In this document: positions 1 through 8,544 of the stretch, piece by piece | How positions within the stretch are numbered: the first letter of the stretch is position 1 | Layout: every line of letters starts with the position of its first letter | NCBI GenBank assembly: GCA_023380755.1 | Contig: JAMCSD010000009.1 | Location: forward strand, 1-23,828 | Reading direction: 5' to 3' | From: Patescibacteria group bacterium | Lineage (GTDB): Bacteria > Patescibacteria > Microgenomatia > UBA12405 | DNA: 23,828 nt | The notes under the pieces: generated by a model | The model's database searches: none | The model's input: the letters and a program-made list of their open reading frames with translations, nothing else | What the model was told of the DNA's origin: nothing | Translations under genes and position numbers: made by a program

Positions 1-72
1 GCACCAAATATCTCCAGTAAAAAAAATATGATGGAATTTATGCCGGAAGAATTTCCCCAGAAAAGGGAATAA
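1..72 (+). CDS. Glycosyltransferase, upstream reading-frame fragment (partial, frameshifted)
   Basis: The window opens inside a gene. The frame starting at base 1 reads APNISSKK and then goes out of register, ending at TAA 70-72. The short P-N motif just before a KK(K)YDG stretch is what a GT4 glycosyltransferase shows before the first strand of its C-terminal domain; the intact paralogue at 6483 reads IPNWT and then KKKYDGIFVGRL. I therefore read this as the upstream part of the glycosyltransferase whose C-terminal half follows in another frame. The break falls in the A8 run at 19-26. The 5' end lies outside the window, so upstream length is unknown. Confidence 0.5.
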   Translation, partial: APNISSKKNMMEFMPEEFPQKRE

Positions 73-77
73 ACACA

Positions 78-560
78 TTGGTTCATTTAGGAGAAATGAT
101 TAGAAAGAATAAATTAACCTTTAGACTGGCTTTAGTCGGAGAGGGACCATTGTCCGAATGGCTAAAGGAGGTGGTGAAAAAAGAAAAGTTAGAGAAAATA
201 GTGATTTATTTAGGCTTTAAGATTCACGATGAGACGTTAAAATTGATTGGTAGTTCGCGACTATTACTTTTACCTTCAGTAAATGAAGGCTTACCAATGA
301 CAGTGTTGGAGGCTAATGCTTTAGGTGTGCCCGTAGCCGTAATGCCTTTTAGAGGGGCGGCGGAGGTGGTGGAGGAGGGTGAAAATGGCGTAATTCTTAA
401 CAAAGATAATTATTGCACTCGGGTGATTAATTTATTTAATAAAAATAACAGCCTGCGGGAGATGGGGAATAGAGCTCAACTTTTCGTAAAGAAACATTAT
501 TCAAAAAAAAATCTAGAAAGATTCGTTGAGGTACTTATGGGAGAAGTAAATGAAACGTAG
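78..560 (+). CDS. Glycosyltransferase family 4, C-terminal half (frame-disrupted)
   Basis: This is the nucleotide-sugar-binding half of a GT-B, family-4 glycosyltransferase, which transfers a sugar from an activated donor to a growing glycan at the inner membrane face. The GT4 signature EGLPMTVLE (E-x7-E) is present, followed by ANALGVPVA and the EVVEEGENGVI segment typical of the C-terminal domain. The formal start is TTG at 78, but homology clearly continues upstream in the same frame from base 21 (YDGIYAGRISPEKG). That frame meets TAA at 18-20, so TTG 78 is probably not a true start. One extra A in the A8 run at 19-26 would fuse this frame to the one entering at base 1. The 3' end overlaps the next gene by 11 bases, which suggests translational coupling. 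Either a pseudogene, a -1 slippage site or an assembly error. Confidence 0.75.
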   Translation: MVHLGEMIRKNKLTFRLALVGEGPLSEWLKEVVKKEKLEKIVIYLGFKIHDETLKLIGSSRLLLLPSVNEGLPMTVLEANALGVPVAVMPFRGAAEVVEEGENGVILNKDNYCTRVINLFNKNNSLREMGNRAQLFVKKHYSKKNLERFVEVLMGEVNET

Positions 561-1986
561 CTGGCTATATCTTTTAGAAAAAGAAAGTTATTTGTACTTG
601 GTTTTTATTGCCATGTCATTCGTAATTAACGGTAATAAAAAATATATGGTGATGCTCTTTGGATTTGTGGCTTTGTCGTATTTAATTTCAGGAAATCTAA
701 TTAGGGCTTTGTGGCTGACATTTGTATCAGCCTTTTTGTTTGATAAGGTGGTGGTATTGCTTATAAATTATCCGGTATTACCAAGTATTGCTAATCAACT
801 TCCAATGAGAGACATTACCATGAATTTTGCCTTTAGTTTTGCTGATGTATTGCTGATTCCCTTGATTTTCGTGGCTCGAAAAAATTCAGTTCGGATGCAG
901 TGGGGACTGATTGATTGGTTGATTATCTTCTTTATAGTTTTGGGCGTAGCGTCATCAATTAATTCAAGCGTTCCATATAATTATTCTTGGTTTGGCTTTT
1001 TAAAAAGTTTTATTTATGTCGTGATTTATTATCTCGCTAGGATGGTTTCAGTCGATAGGAGGGTGTACAAAGCGACTATCGAGATAATAGTATTGTTTGC
1101 AGTTTTTAATGTAATTTTAATGATTCTGCAGACTTTTCATCATGGGCCTTTGGGACTATTGTTGGAGGATATGACTTTTCCTTATGGCCGTTTTGCTGAT
1201 GAAATTTCAAGTTTATATCGTCCAGGGGGAGTATCGTGGAATGCAAATTTAACCGGAACAATATTATTGATGGTGTTACCGTTATTTTTGAGTTTTTCGA
1301 TAATAAATATGAAGAAGGGTTATCGGTGGTTGGGCACATGGGTGACATTATTGCTATTAGTGGGGATTGGATTAACTGCCAGCCGTTTTATTTGGTTAGT
1401 ATTGTTTGGAGTGGGATTACTATTGGGGTGGAGGTATCGTCGTATAATGTTTCTAAAAATATCGAAACTAGGAAAATGGAAGGTGGTGGTTGTTTGTTTA
1501 ATAGGAGGGGCAGTGGTAATACCTTTTATAATAAACCGGTTGTCAACTTTAGGAGAAGGAAACATTTACCTTTATCGAGTTCTGCAATATACAACGGCTG
1601 AGGAAATGATTAAAAATCGGTTCTTCGGCGTAGGGTGGGATGGCTACAGGTATTTTGCACTGGATAATTATTCACCAAAAGTTTACGGATATGCGGTAAC
1701 GCCACCGCACAACCTATTTTTGGAAGTTGGCAGCAGTATTGGGATAGGGGGGATAGTATTTATAGGAGTTTTGTTAGTATGGGTGGCTCGATTATGGGGG
1801 AAACTTTGGGGTAAGCGGCAATGGAAAACCTGGGAATTAATGGAGACAGGAATTTTAAGTTCATTACTGGTTTATTTTTTGGTTAACCAAGCTTATACTA
1901 GCTGGTATTCAGTGTCGATGACTAAATTATTTTGGTTATTATTAGGTTTCTCTTATGTGGGACGTAATCGTCAAGCGATTTCATAA
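550..1986 (+). CDS. O-antigen ligase / Wzy-type polymerase-like membrane protein
   Basis: A 478-residue polytopic membrane protein with roughly ten or more hydrophobic segments. Proteins of the O-antigen ligase/Wzy superfamily polymerise lipid-linked repeat units or ligate finished glycans on the outer face of the membrane. Family-like features are an extracellular loop with RPGGVSWNANLTG near residue 225, ASRFIWL near residue 277, and GVGWDGYRYF followed by TPPHNLFLEVGSSIG around residues 355-400; the conserved HN-x-L-x-E-x-G pattern is characteristic of Wzy_C/ligase proteins. The ATG at 550 lies inside the end of the preceding glycosyltransferase, and the 3' end overlaps the following gene by 32 bases, so the three form one transcription unit. 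Polymerase and ligase cannot be told apart from sequence alone. Confidence 0.82.
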   Translation: MKRSWLYLLEKESYLYLVFIAMSFVINGNKKYMVMLFGFVALSYLISGNLIRALWLTFVSAFLFDKVVVLLINYPVLPSIANQLPMRDITMNFAFSFADVLLIPLIFVARKNSVRMQWGLIDWLIIFFIVLGVASSINSSVPYNYSWFGFLKSFIYVVIYYLARMVSVDRRVYKATIEIIVLFAVFNVILMILQTFHHGPLGLLLEDMTFPYGRFADEISSLYRPGGVSWNANLTGTILLMVLPLFLSFSIINMKKGYRWLGTWVTLLLLVGIGLTASRFIWLVLFGVGLLLGWRYRRIMFLKISKLGKWKVVVVCLIGGAVVIPFIINRLSTLGEGNIYLYRVLQYTTAEEMIKNRFFGVGWDGYRYFALDNYSPKVYGYAVTPPHNLFLEVGSSIGIGGIVFIGVLLVWVARLWGKLWGKRQWKTWELMETGILSSLLVYFLVNQAYTSWYSVSMTKLFWLLLGFSYVGRNRQAIS

Positions 1987-2794
1987 TTTACGAATAACAG
2001 ATTATTTAATTTTGTTGGTAATACTTTTATTGGGAGTGTACTTTTTTGCATCCTTTTATAAGAGACCAGAAAGTATATTTGTTGATTTTACGGCGATGCG
2101 AAACAATTACTCACAAGATTTGACACCACCGGAGTATTGGCAGTTAGACGGGATCAAGACAGGAGCGACTGTCTATAATCCTTTTGGAAATAAATTAGCA
2201 GAATTGGTAAGTATAGAAAAAACTCCTTGGAGGTTGGGGACGATGGAGTCTGTAGAAATGGTGATGCAATATAAAGCGGTATATAACAACCGAGAAAAAG
2301 TGTATACCGTTGACGGGAAACCCCTACGGGTGGGAGATCCAATGACGGTTAATTTTGGGAGCCAAACTTTTACGGGTCTAATTCGCAATATTTATAAGGA
2401 CGGTAACGATCGATTTGCAGGTTACGCCTTTAAATCAGGTAAATTAGTGGTTAAATTACGTGATTATGATCCCTGGCAGATCGAGAAGCTGAAAAGTTTT
2501 GTTTTGAGTGACTCGAACGGGAAAGAAATTTTGCGAGTAACTAATGTTCAGTCGGTACCGGCTAATGTTTATATCTCTGATAGTCAAAGCAATCAAAAAA
2601 TTTATTTAGGTAAAAGCCCGGATAAGGTTGATGCCACCGTAACTATGGAATTGCATAATGTTCTTTGCCAAAGTGGAGGTGCCTGTTTGTTTAATTACTA
2701 TCATCAATTGGGAATTGGTAACGGTTTTTATGCTGACAATGGACAGACGGCTTTTGGAAACAATAGTTCGATCATGGATTTTGAAGTGGATTAA
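1955..2794 (+). CDS. Single-pass membrane protein with DUF4330-like extracellular domain
   Basis: A 279-residue protein with one N-terminal membrane segment (about residues 16-33, LILLVILLLGVYFFASF) and a predicted extracytoplasmic remainder. The segment IKTGATVYNPFGNKLAELVSIE, then a stretch of beta strands, then KPLRVGDPMTVNFGSQTFTG resembles the DUF4330 layout, in which a membrane anchor precedes two small beta modules. This assignment is from memory of the family pattern and is tentative. Two Cys at about residues 235 and 240 could pair. It starts 32 bases inside the upstream polymerase-like gene, so it is translated with the glycan genes and may help glycan assembly or attachment. Its 3' end overlaps the converging asparagine synthase gene by 23 bases. 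No catalytic motif was seen. Confidence 0.6.
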   Translation: MWDVIVKRFHNLRITDYLILLVILLLGVYFFASFYKRPESIFVDFTAMRNNYSQDLTPPEYWQLDGIKTGATVYNPFGNKLAELVSIEKTPWRLGTMESVEMVMQYKAVYNNREKVYTVDGKPLRVGDPMTVNFGSQTFTGLIRNIYKDGNDRFAGYAFKSGKLVVKLRDYDPWQIEKLKSFVLSDSNGKEILRVTNVQSVPANVYISDSQSNQKIYLGKSPDKVDATVTMELHNVLCQSGGACLFNYYHQLGIGNGFYADNGQTAFGNNSSIMDFEVD

Positions 2795-4544
2795 CCTGAT
2801 GGTTAAGCCAGCTATTAAGAGTCAGAAGATTCCAGAGAGTTAATTCGTTAGCACCAGTCGAGAGGAAATCGTCTACCAGCAGATTAATAGTATTTTGGGA
2901 AAGATAGCTAGTTAAAAGAGTGTGGGCCTGATGGAGGTTGTTTAGCTCCGGGCGGAGAACAGTTTTAAGCCACTTGGCTAAAGGCAGGGTAAAGCCATGT
3001 TTAGGACGATGGGTAATTTCCGGTGGGAGGTAATTGGCGGCAACGTGACGGAGGATTTTTTTGTTGTCAGCGGTGGGCAAGAATGGCAGTAGGCGGGCAT
3101 CTAAGAAAGGGGCCCGGGTTTCGAGAGAATGACGCATGGTCATCTTATCAACCTTCATGCAGAGCTGTTCGGGAAGATAATAAGTCAAGTCGTGCTGCTG
3201 GAGACACTGGGGTATGAGGCGGGGGTTAATATGGTAATTGGTAATAAACTCATGCCAGTTGGCTTCAATGAGATGTTGATAAAGGCTGCGAGTGTTATAA
3301 CCGCCATGCCAAAGAGATTGGTAAATGGTTTGGGTGTAGTGGGAAGTGATGGGAGAAAAAAGGCGCCAGTATTTTTGATTAGCGGTGTGAAAAGCTATGA
3401 ATTGGGTTAAAGGATTTTTGAGGAAGGGGAAGCGGCTGAGTTGGGTCTCACGTTGGTATTGGGAGTAACCGCCGAAGAGTTCATCAGCACCCTCGCCAGA
3501 AAGGACAACCTTAACATATTTTGAGGCAGTTTGGGCGAGAAGATAGGTAGGGAAAAGGGCGGGATCAGAGAGGGGTTCGTCGATTGAATCAATGATTTTT
3601 GGCCAGAGGCGAGACACATCCTGGGCAGTAAAAATTACGTGATGATGGTGGGTGCCAAGGTGCTTGGCCACTAATTTGGCGTACTGTGATTCATCGACGG
3701 TTTTTTCTTTAAAACCGATGGAGAAGGTGTGGAGCGGGGCGGGGGATTCTTTTTGGGCTATGGCGGTAATTAAGCTAGAATCAACACCACCACTAAGGAA
3801 TGTGCCCAAGGGGACATCAGAAACCATTTTTCCTTTAATGATATTGTTTAGCAAAGAATCAAGCTGATTTTCTGTTGGTATCGGTAAAGGAGTTTGGGGG
3901 GTGGAATAAGAAGAAATGGTAATCCGCTGGGTAGAGATATTGTATATGGCATATTCTCCGGCTTTTAGTTTGGAGATATTTTGAAAAAAGGTCTGGTGGC
4001 TGGGAATAAATCCAAAGGTTAAAAATTCAGGAATAGCCGAGGCCCTAATTTTTTTAAGCGGATCTGGAAAAGCGGTTATTTCCGAAGCAAAGAAAAATTG
4101 ACCGCCAGAGTGATAGTAGTAAAGCGGTTTTTCACCAAATTTATCCCGGGCGAGAATAATTTGCTGTTTTTTTTGGTCCAGAATGGCAATAGCAAACATG
4201 CCCGTAAGGAGATTAAAGGCTTTGGTTCCAAACTTGGTATAGAGAGGGAGAACGAGTTCGGCATCGCAAGTAGTTTGGGGATGATACTCGGGAATTAATT
4301 TTTGAAGTTCAGAAAGGTTATAAATTTCGCCGTTAAAAATTAGGGTTAGCTGGTGATAGGAGAAAGGATACAGGCCACGGTGAATATCCCGGATAGCCAG
4401 GCGGTTCATGCCAAAAAAGGTATGCAGTTTGGGAAAAACGGCAGTGATGGTTTCGTCGGGACCACGATAACGGATCTTTTTTAGGGATAAGGTTAAAGTT
4501 TCTTCTGAAAATTTATGGCCGCACATTCCCACTATTCCACACAT
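2772..4544 (-). CDS. asnB: Asparagine synthase (glutamine-hydrolysing)
   Basis: A 590-residue class II glutamine amidotransferase fused to an ATP-dependent synthetase, making asparagine (or, in glycan loci, sometimes amidating another carboxylate) from glutamine and ATP. The start MCGIVG leaves the nucleophilic Cys at position 2. RYRGPDE, NRLAIRD and FNGEIYN form the glutaminase pocket. The PP-loop FLSGGVDSSLI at about residues 250-260 binds ATP, and VVLSGEGADELFGGY follows. Length fits the family. The protein ends 23 bases inside the oppositely oriented 1955 gene. Its ATG lies 8 bases after the stop of the 621-residue surface gene on the same strand. A TAAAAT hexamer five bases before the ATG, with no Shine-Dalgarno, suggests it may also have its own leaderless start. 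Lying between sugar genes, it may serve glycan amidation rather than free asparagine supply; that is inference. Confidence 0.93.
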   Translation of the reverse strand: MCGIVGMCGHKFSEETLTLSLKKIRYRGPDETITAVFPKLHTFFGMNRLAIRDIHRGLYPFSYHQLTLIFNGEIYNLSELQKLIPEYHPQTTCDAELVLPLYTKFGTKAFNLLTGMFAIAILDQKKQQIILARDKFGEKPLYYYHSGGQFFFASEITAFPDPLKKIRASAIPEFLTFGFIPSHQTFFQNISKLKAGEYAIYNISTQRITISSYSTPQTPLPIPTENQLDSLLNNIIKGKMVSDVPLGTFLSGGVDSSLITAIAQKESPAPLHTFSIGFKEKTVDESQYAKLVAKHLGTHHHHVIFTAQDVSRLWPKIIDSIDEPLSDPALFPTYLLAQTASKYVKVVLSGEGADELFGGYSQYQRETQLSRFPFLKNPLTQFIAFHTANQKYWRLFSPITSHYTQTIYQSLWHGGYNTRSLYQHLIEANWHEFITNYHINPRLIPQCLQQHDLTYYLPEQLCMKVDKMTMRHSLETRAPFLDARLLPFLPTADNKKILRHVAANYLPPEITHRPKHGFTLPLAKWLKTVLRPELNNLHQAHTLLTSYLSQNTINLLVDDFLSTGANELTLWNLLTLNSWLNHQVNPLQNP

Positions 4545-4549
4545 GGGTT

Positions 4550-4555
4550 ATTTTA
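4550..4555 (-). promoter_or_regulatory. Possible -10 element for leaderless asnB
   Basis: On the minus strand TAAAAT is followed by AACCC and then the asnB ATG, leaving five bases between hexamer and start. A transcript starting at the usual distance would begin at or next to the A of ATG. Its first three bases are also the TAA stop of the upstream gene, so chance is possible. No good -35 was seen. Confidence 0.35.
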
Positions 4556-6418
4556 CCAAGAGGCATAAACAATAGGAGATGGTGTGACCGATTGGTAATC
4601 GCTGAGCCAGGTTTTAAGCGTCTGATCAAAGTTATCTAAATTATCGGTAATTTTCATAAAATTTTTAGGGTTAATGACTGAAAAATCTTGGAAACCGTAG
4701 AAGAGATCGTAGAATTTATCAGCTAAAACGCCAACATGATTGCCAGGAGCTTGGTGGAGAATCAAATAAAAATGATAAAAGACACTATGTTTGATGGTGT
4801 CGAATGATTCGAAAATAAAAGAATTTTTAAGGATATAGGTGGTGTTCGGGTGAGCGGTGGTGAAATTTAATAGACATTGACTGAAAGCAGTATCTTCATC
4901 AAGATTGTTGACTGCGGAGCTCTTAATATCAATCAGTATAGTCTGTGAATCGGTGGGATAGGAAAAATTCTGAAGATCATTACAAGAGGAAATTGATTTA
5001 AGGTTTTTTGGTAGTTGGGGCAAGTATTTAGGATACGATGGCCAGGTGGTAAGATAACCAGTTGAAGAGCTGAGAAGATCAACCCGGTGATCATAAAGAT
5101 CCTGCCAGTTGGAATAGGGAGGAGGAATAGAAAAATTATTATTGGTTAATCTATAGTTGTTAATTTGGCTGGGTGGAATTACCTGGGTGATGTATCTATT
5201 CGTCCAGTTATCGAGAGGGATCGAGATCGTCCAATCGGGGGAAAAGGGATCGTGAGTAATTTGAGGATAAATTGTTAAATCCCAAATTTTATGAATGTAT
5301 TGATGTTGAATGCCTTGCCCGAAAGTGTTTTTTAAAGTAATATTATAACGATAAAAAGGAGGTGTTGAGGGGAAATTGAATGAATCAGGAGGACTGATGG
5401 TATACAAAGTTTGGGGACTGATTTTTGAGGGTTCAAGGTCGTAGCGGATATTGGTATCGTCGCAATTGTAAATTATCTCGGCCTGATTTCCGTCTTTGTA
5501 TTTTGGGTAATAATAATTAGTGCATTTTTCTGAGGGTAAATAAATCATTTTTGTGTAAAGCTCTGGTCGGTTGGAGATTATTTTTATAGGTTTACCGTAG
5601 TACTGAAACTGAAAATCTCCGGTTTCGATGGCAAACAACTTAATCCATCCATAATTAGCATCTGCTAGTGCAACGTTGTAGGTATACATATGATCAAAAT
5701 CAAAGTTGATGTTGATGGATTGGCTGCTAATTTGAATATCTTTTTGAGCTAAACCAAGATTGAGGCCATATTTAGAGTCGAAGTCGATAGTGTCGAGATT
5801 AAAATTATACTTTCCCCGCGAAGCATAGAACTTAAAAATTTTCCGATCTTGACTGTTGTTGGAACCGAGCTGTTGGTCAGGATAAGGATAATTTTGGTCA
5901 TTGAACGCGACTGTTTCAACCTTCATTAATGGGGTATAGGGATAGTTAAAGTGTTCAAGCTTGATCGTTACGGGGTAGAGATTGATGCGGTGAGTTTGGT
6001 GAAAGGACTTTTCGGTGGTCAAAGAAAAGAGGGTTACAAAATAAAGTTGCGGATCAGTGTTTTCATATACCGGTTCGGTGGTAACCAGAATATCGATTTT
6101 TTTACTAGTGGCTTCAAAATTAGCGGTACCCTGCTGGTTGGTGCGGAGGATTGGGTAAGAGTAAAGGCTAGCGCCGGTTTTGTTATCAAATACCGTAACA
6201 TAAGCATTGGGAATTGGTCGACCCTTCCAATCGTGAAAAGTTAACTCGATGTTAGCATGGTTATTTTGGAGGCGGACAGATTGATTAATGGAAATAAAAT
6301 TCTGATCGGCGGTCGGGTAATGCCGATACAAAAAAAATACACTGAGTATGGCTAATGTAAGGATTACGAATGCTAACTTGAGCGGGAATTGGAGGAGAAG
6401 TTTATTAATTTGTATCAT
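4553..6418 (-). CDS. Large membrane-anchored extracellular protein of unknown function
   Basis: I do not recognise the whole protein. It has 621 residues, one N-terminal membrane segment (about 13-31, FPLKLAFVILTLAILSVFF), and then an all-extracellular body. Residues about 55-115 look like a CarboxypepD_reg/Ig-like beta module (IELTFHDWKGRPIPNAYVTV, then a Gly/Thr/Ala turn segment). The middle is rich in Tyr, Asn, Pro and Ser and looks beta-rich. The C-terminal 150 residues include ILIDIKSSAVNN and YHFYLILHQAPGNHVGV, which look like an alternating strand/helix fold, but no known catalytic motif could be matched. Only about five Cys are present, unlike the Cys-rich protein at 13295. It is the first gene of a two-gene minus-strand unit with asnB, and faces the glycosyltransferase at 6483 across a 64-base divergent gap. 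A role in surface glycan handling is a guess from context. Confidence 0.7.
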   Translation of the reverse strand: MIQINKLLLQFPLKLAFVILTLAILSVFFLYRHYPTADQNFISINQSVRLQNNHANIELTFHDWKGRPIPNAYVTVFDNKTGASLYSYPILRTNQQGTANFEATSKKIDILVTTEPVYENTDPQLYFVTLFSLTTEKSFHQTHRINLYPVTIKLEHFNYPYTPLMKVETVAFNDQNYPYPDQQLGSNNSQDRKIFKFYASRGKYNFNLDTIDFDSKYGLNLGLAQKDIQISSQSININFDFDHMYTYNVALADANYGWIKLFAIETGDFQFQYYGKPIKIISNRPELYTKMIYLPSEKCTNYYYPKYKDGNQAEIIYNCDDTNIRYDLEPSKISPQTLYTISPPDSFNFPSTPPFYRYNITLKNTFGQGIQHQYIHKIWDLTIYPQITHDPFSPDWTISIPLDNWTNRYITQVIPPSQINNYRLTNNNFSIPPPYSNWQDLYDHRVDLLSSSTGYLTTWPSYPKYLPQLPKNLKSISSCNDLQNFSYPTDSQTILIDIKSSAVNNLDEDTAFSQCLLNFTTAHPNTTYILKNSFIFESFDTIKHSVFYHFYLILHQAPGNHVGVLADKFYDLFYGFQDFSVINPKNFMKITDNLDNFDQTLKTWLSDYQSVTPSPIVYASW

Positions 6419-6482
6419 ATTTGATCAATAGCTGGGTGTAGATAGCCAACTATATTGGACATTATTTCGATTAGTTGCTAGC
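6419..6482. promoter_or_regulatory. Divergent intergenic region between surface-protein and glycosyltransferase genes
   Basis: These 64 AT-rich bases separate two genes reading away from each other, so promoters for both are expected here. A TATATT hexamer at 6451-6456 could be a -10 for the plus-strand gene, 26 bases before its ATG. No clear -35 and no Shine-Dalgarno on either side were found. Confidence 0.35.
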
Positions 6483-7649
6483 ATGCATCAGTTAATATTG
6501 TTGACCTGGCTTTCATTTTTTTATTTTACGCCAATGGTGGTTAGAAGTAGTACGCGAAAAAAGCTGGTAATTATTATCTGGCACCTGGGAATTGGCGGCA
6601 TGCAAAAACGAATGCGGGATGTAGTACGAGAAATGGCGCAAAAGTATCCGGAGTGGCAGGTCGTTTTTTTGGTAAAGTATCAAAAAGAAAGTTTGGTAGC
6701 TGATGATTTAGCTAAAAGCGGGGCGGAGGTTAGGTATTTTAGCCGGTCACGTTTTTGGGCGAACTCAGTATTCAGTATATTTTGGTTATTGGCAGAATTA
6801 AGAAAAATTCAGCCGGAAGTGTGTTTGACATTTTTAGATCATCTGTCGGTAATAACAGTAATCATAAAAAGGGTGTGGTTAGGGAAAATGCGAGTGGTCT
6901 TGAATGAGTCGATGTTGACCACGGCTTATTTAAAAATGGAAAGAGGTTGGATGGCGCCGTTATGGCACTGGTTGATACGAGTGACTTATCCTGGGGCGGA
7001 TTTAATTATAGTGCCGACTAAGGCCGGGGAAAGGGATTTAGCAGATAATTTTGGGGTGCCGGAAAATAAGATTAGGGTGATTCCGAACTGGACGATGTGG
7101 GCAGCAGCGAAGGGCGTGAAGAAAAAATATGATGGTATCTTCGTGGGGCGACTGGAGTGGGAAAAAGGGGTTAAAGAATTGATTAAAATGTTACAAATAT
7201 TAAAAGAGAAAAGACCAGGGTTTCGGATGGCAGTGGTGGGAGGTGGAAAACAGAAAGAGTGGTTTTTAGGAAAGATTAAGACCGGACGTTTGGAAGGAAT
7301 GGTTGATTTTAGGGGGTTAAGTACTGACGTGAAGAAATATATATTGTCGGCAAAAATGCTGGTATTACCAACTTTGAATGAAGGGATGCCGAATGTGGTC
7401 TTGGAGGCGGCGATGTGTCAGGTGCCGGTGGTGACGAATAATGTTCCGGGGGTAGAGGAAATTGTGGAAAACGGAAGGACAGGTTATATTACCGATGACC
7501 CCCAGGAAATGGCCGAAAGAGTAATCAGTTTGAGTGATAATGAAGAAGAACGAAAAAAAATGGGAAAAGCGGCCCAGGCTGAGGTCAAAAATAATTTTTC
7601 GGGAGCGAAGCAGGGTTTATTTATTAAAACATTGCTAAATGAAAAATAA
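6483..7649 (+). CDS. Glycosyltransferase family 4 (GT-B fold)
   Basis: A complete 388-residue GT4 glycosyltransferase. The N-terminal acceptor domain begins at KLVIIIWHLGIGGMQKRMRDVV (about residues 27-48), a classical glycine-rich GT-B loop. The donor domain has IPNWT, KKKYDGIFVGRLEWEKG and the E-x7-E signature EGMPNVVLE followed by PGVEEIVENGRTGYI. The ATG at 6483 adds 17 residues ahead of a second ATG at 6534 (MVVRSSTRKK). Neither has a Shine-Dalgarno, and the shorter form starts nearer to where homologues usually begin, so the start is uncertain. The donor domain strongly resembles the broken glycosyltransferase at 1-560, indicating paralogues. It overlaps the epimerase gene by 11 bases, forming a two-gene unit. 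Donor sugar and acceptor cannot be inferred. Confidence 0.9.
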   Translation: MHQLILLTWLSFFYFTPMVVRSSTRKKLVIIIWHLGIGGMQKRMRDVVREMAQKYPEWQVVFLVKYQKESLVADDLAKSGAEVRYFSRSRFWANSVFSIFWLLAELRKIQPEVCLTFLDHLSVITVIIKRVWLGKMRVVLNESMLTTAYLKMERGWMAPLWHWLIRVTYPGADLIIVPTKAGERDLADNFGVPENKIRVIPNWTMWAAAKGVKKKYDGIFVGRLEWEKGVKELIKMLQILKEKRPGFRMAVVGGGKQKEWFLGKIKTGRLEGMVDFRGLSTDVKKYILSAKMLVLPTLNEGMPNVVLEAAMCQVPVVTNNVPGVEEIVENGRTGYITDDPQEMAERVISLSDNEEERKKMGKAAQAEVKNNFSGAKQGLFIKTLLNEK

Positions 7650-8544
7650 GAAAATACTAGTTACCGGGGCGGCGGGTTTTATCGGATCTAAGGTGGCGCA
7701 GATGCTGGTAGCGGAAAAAGAGGGGGTGGTGGGAATTGATAATCTCAATGATTATTATGATGTCCGACTAAAGGAATATCGGTTGACTAAGATTCCGAAA
7801 AGTAGTTTTGTTTTTTTGAAAGCTGATATAGAAAAAAAAGAGGAATTGGAAGAAATTTTCCGGGAGAATGAGATTGGGGCAGTGATTCACCTGGCGGCGC
7901 GGGCGGGAGTGAGGTACAGTTCGGAAAATCCGGCAATTTATACAACTACCAATGTATTAGGGACTCTAAATATTTTGGAATTAATGAGACGGTTTAAGGT
8001 GCCCAAACTGATAATGGCCTCGACTTCGTCGCTGTATGCGGGACAAAAAATGCCGTTCAGAGAAGATGGGGTGACTGATCAGCCGATATCGGTTTATGCG
8101 GCCACCAAAAAGGCCGCTGAGGAGTTGGCTTATACCTACCATTATTTGTTCGGAATTGATGTATCGGTATTGAGGTATTTTACGGTCTATGGGCCAATGG
8201 GGCGCCCGGACATGGCCCTCTTTAAATTTACCCAGAAAATATTTAAAGGAGAGGAAATAGAAATTTATGGCGATGGAAAGCAAAAAAGAGATATGACTTT
8301 TATTGATGATATTGCGCGGGGAACAATGCTGGGCTTGAAGAAGGTCGGTTTTGAAATAATTAATCTGGGCAAGGGGGATGGCGAAATGACCGTACTAAAC
8401 ATGGTGGAATTGATAGAAAAGTACTCGGGAAAGAAGGCTAAAGTGAGATTTATGCCTGGATTTAAGGAGGACATGGAGGCGACAGCGGCTGATAATCGGA
8501 AAGCTAAAGAACTGTTGGGTTGGCAGCCGGCCCATAGACCGTAA
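7639..8544 (+). CDS. UDP-glucuronate 4-epimerase-like NAD-dependent epimerase, C-terminally truncated
   Basis: An extended short-chain dehydrogenase that interconverts UDP-sugars, probably UDP-glucuronate and UDP-galacturonate. It has the Rossmann loop GAAGFIGSK near the N-terminus, GIDNLNDYYDVRLKEYRL (typical of UDP-glucuronate 4-epimerases), a catalytic STSS segment, the YAATK pair (Y-x3-K) and RYFTVYGPMGRPDMALFKF. The first 297 residues look native; then four foreign residues (AHRP) lead to TAA at 8542-8544. The break is a 153-bp insertion. Without it the frame continues for 27 more residues to TAA at 8764-8766, giving 324 residues, a normal family length. The insertion is a multiple of three, so the original frame is intact on the far side. 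The catalytic core remains, so activity may persist, but loss of the last helix could destabilise it. The ATG overlaps the upstream glycosyltransferase by 11 bases. Confidence 0.9.
   Translation: MKNKKILVTGAAGFIGSKVAQMLVAEKEGVVGIDNLNDYYDVRLKEYRLTKIPKSSFVFLKADIEKKEELEEIFRENEIGAVIHLAARAGVRYSSENPAIYTTTNVLGTLNILELMRRFKVPKLIMASTSSLYAGQKMPFREDGVTDQPISVYAATKKAAEELAYTYHYLFGIDVSVLRYFTVYGPMGRPDMALFKFTQKIFKGEEIEIYGDGKQKRDMTFIDDIARGTMLGLKKVGFEIINLGKGDGEMTVLNMVELIEKYSGKKAKVRFMPGFKEDMEATAADNRKAKELLGWQPAHRP
8078..8195 (+). repeat. Inverted repeat, source arm inside the epimerase gene (118 bp)
   Basis: This stretch, coding for the YAATK active-site region to VYGP, is repeated in reverse complement at 8529-8646. 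By eye the match is perfect over all 118 bases. As the functional coding copy, this arm is the source and the other is the insertion. The two arms are separated by 333 bases. Confidence 0.95.
8486..8529 (+). repeat. Direct repeat, first copy (44 bp)
   Basis: This stretch, coding for ADNRKAKELLGWQP, occurs again at 8639-8682 with a constant offset of 153 bases and no visible mismatch. Together with the inverted copy it brackets the inserted DNA. Confidence 0.95.

Noticed and set aside
2772..2794. Terminator between the converging 1955 and asnB genes
   Set aside because: The genes overlap by 23 bases and I found no hairpin followed by a T run on either strand.
7981..8283. 100-codon open frame on the minus strand inside the epimerase gene
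   Set aside because: It is the antisense of a clear epimerase coding region; part of it reappears in the plus-strand insertion only because that DNA was copied in reverse.
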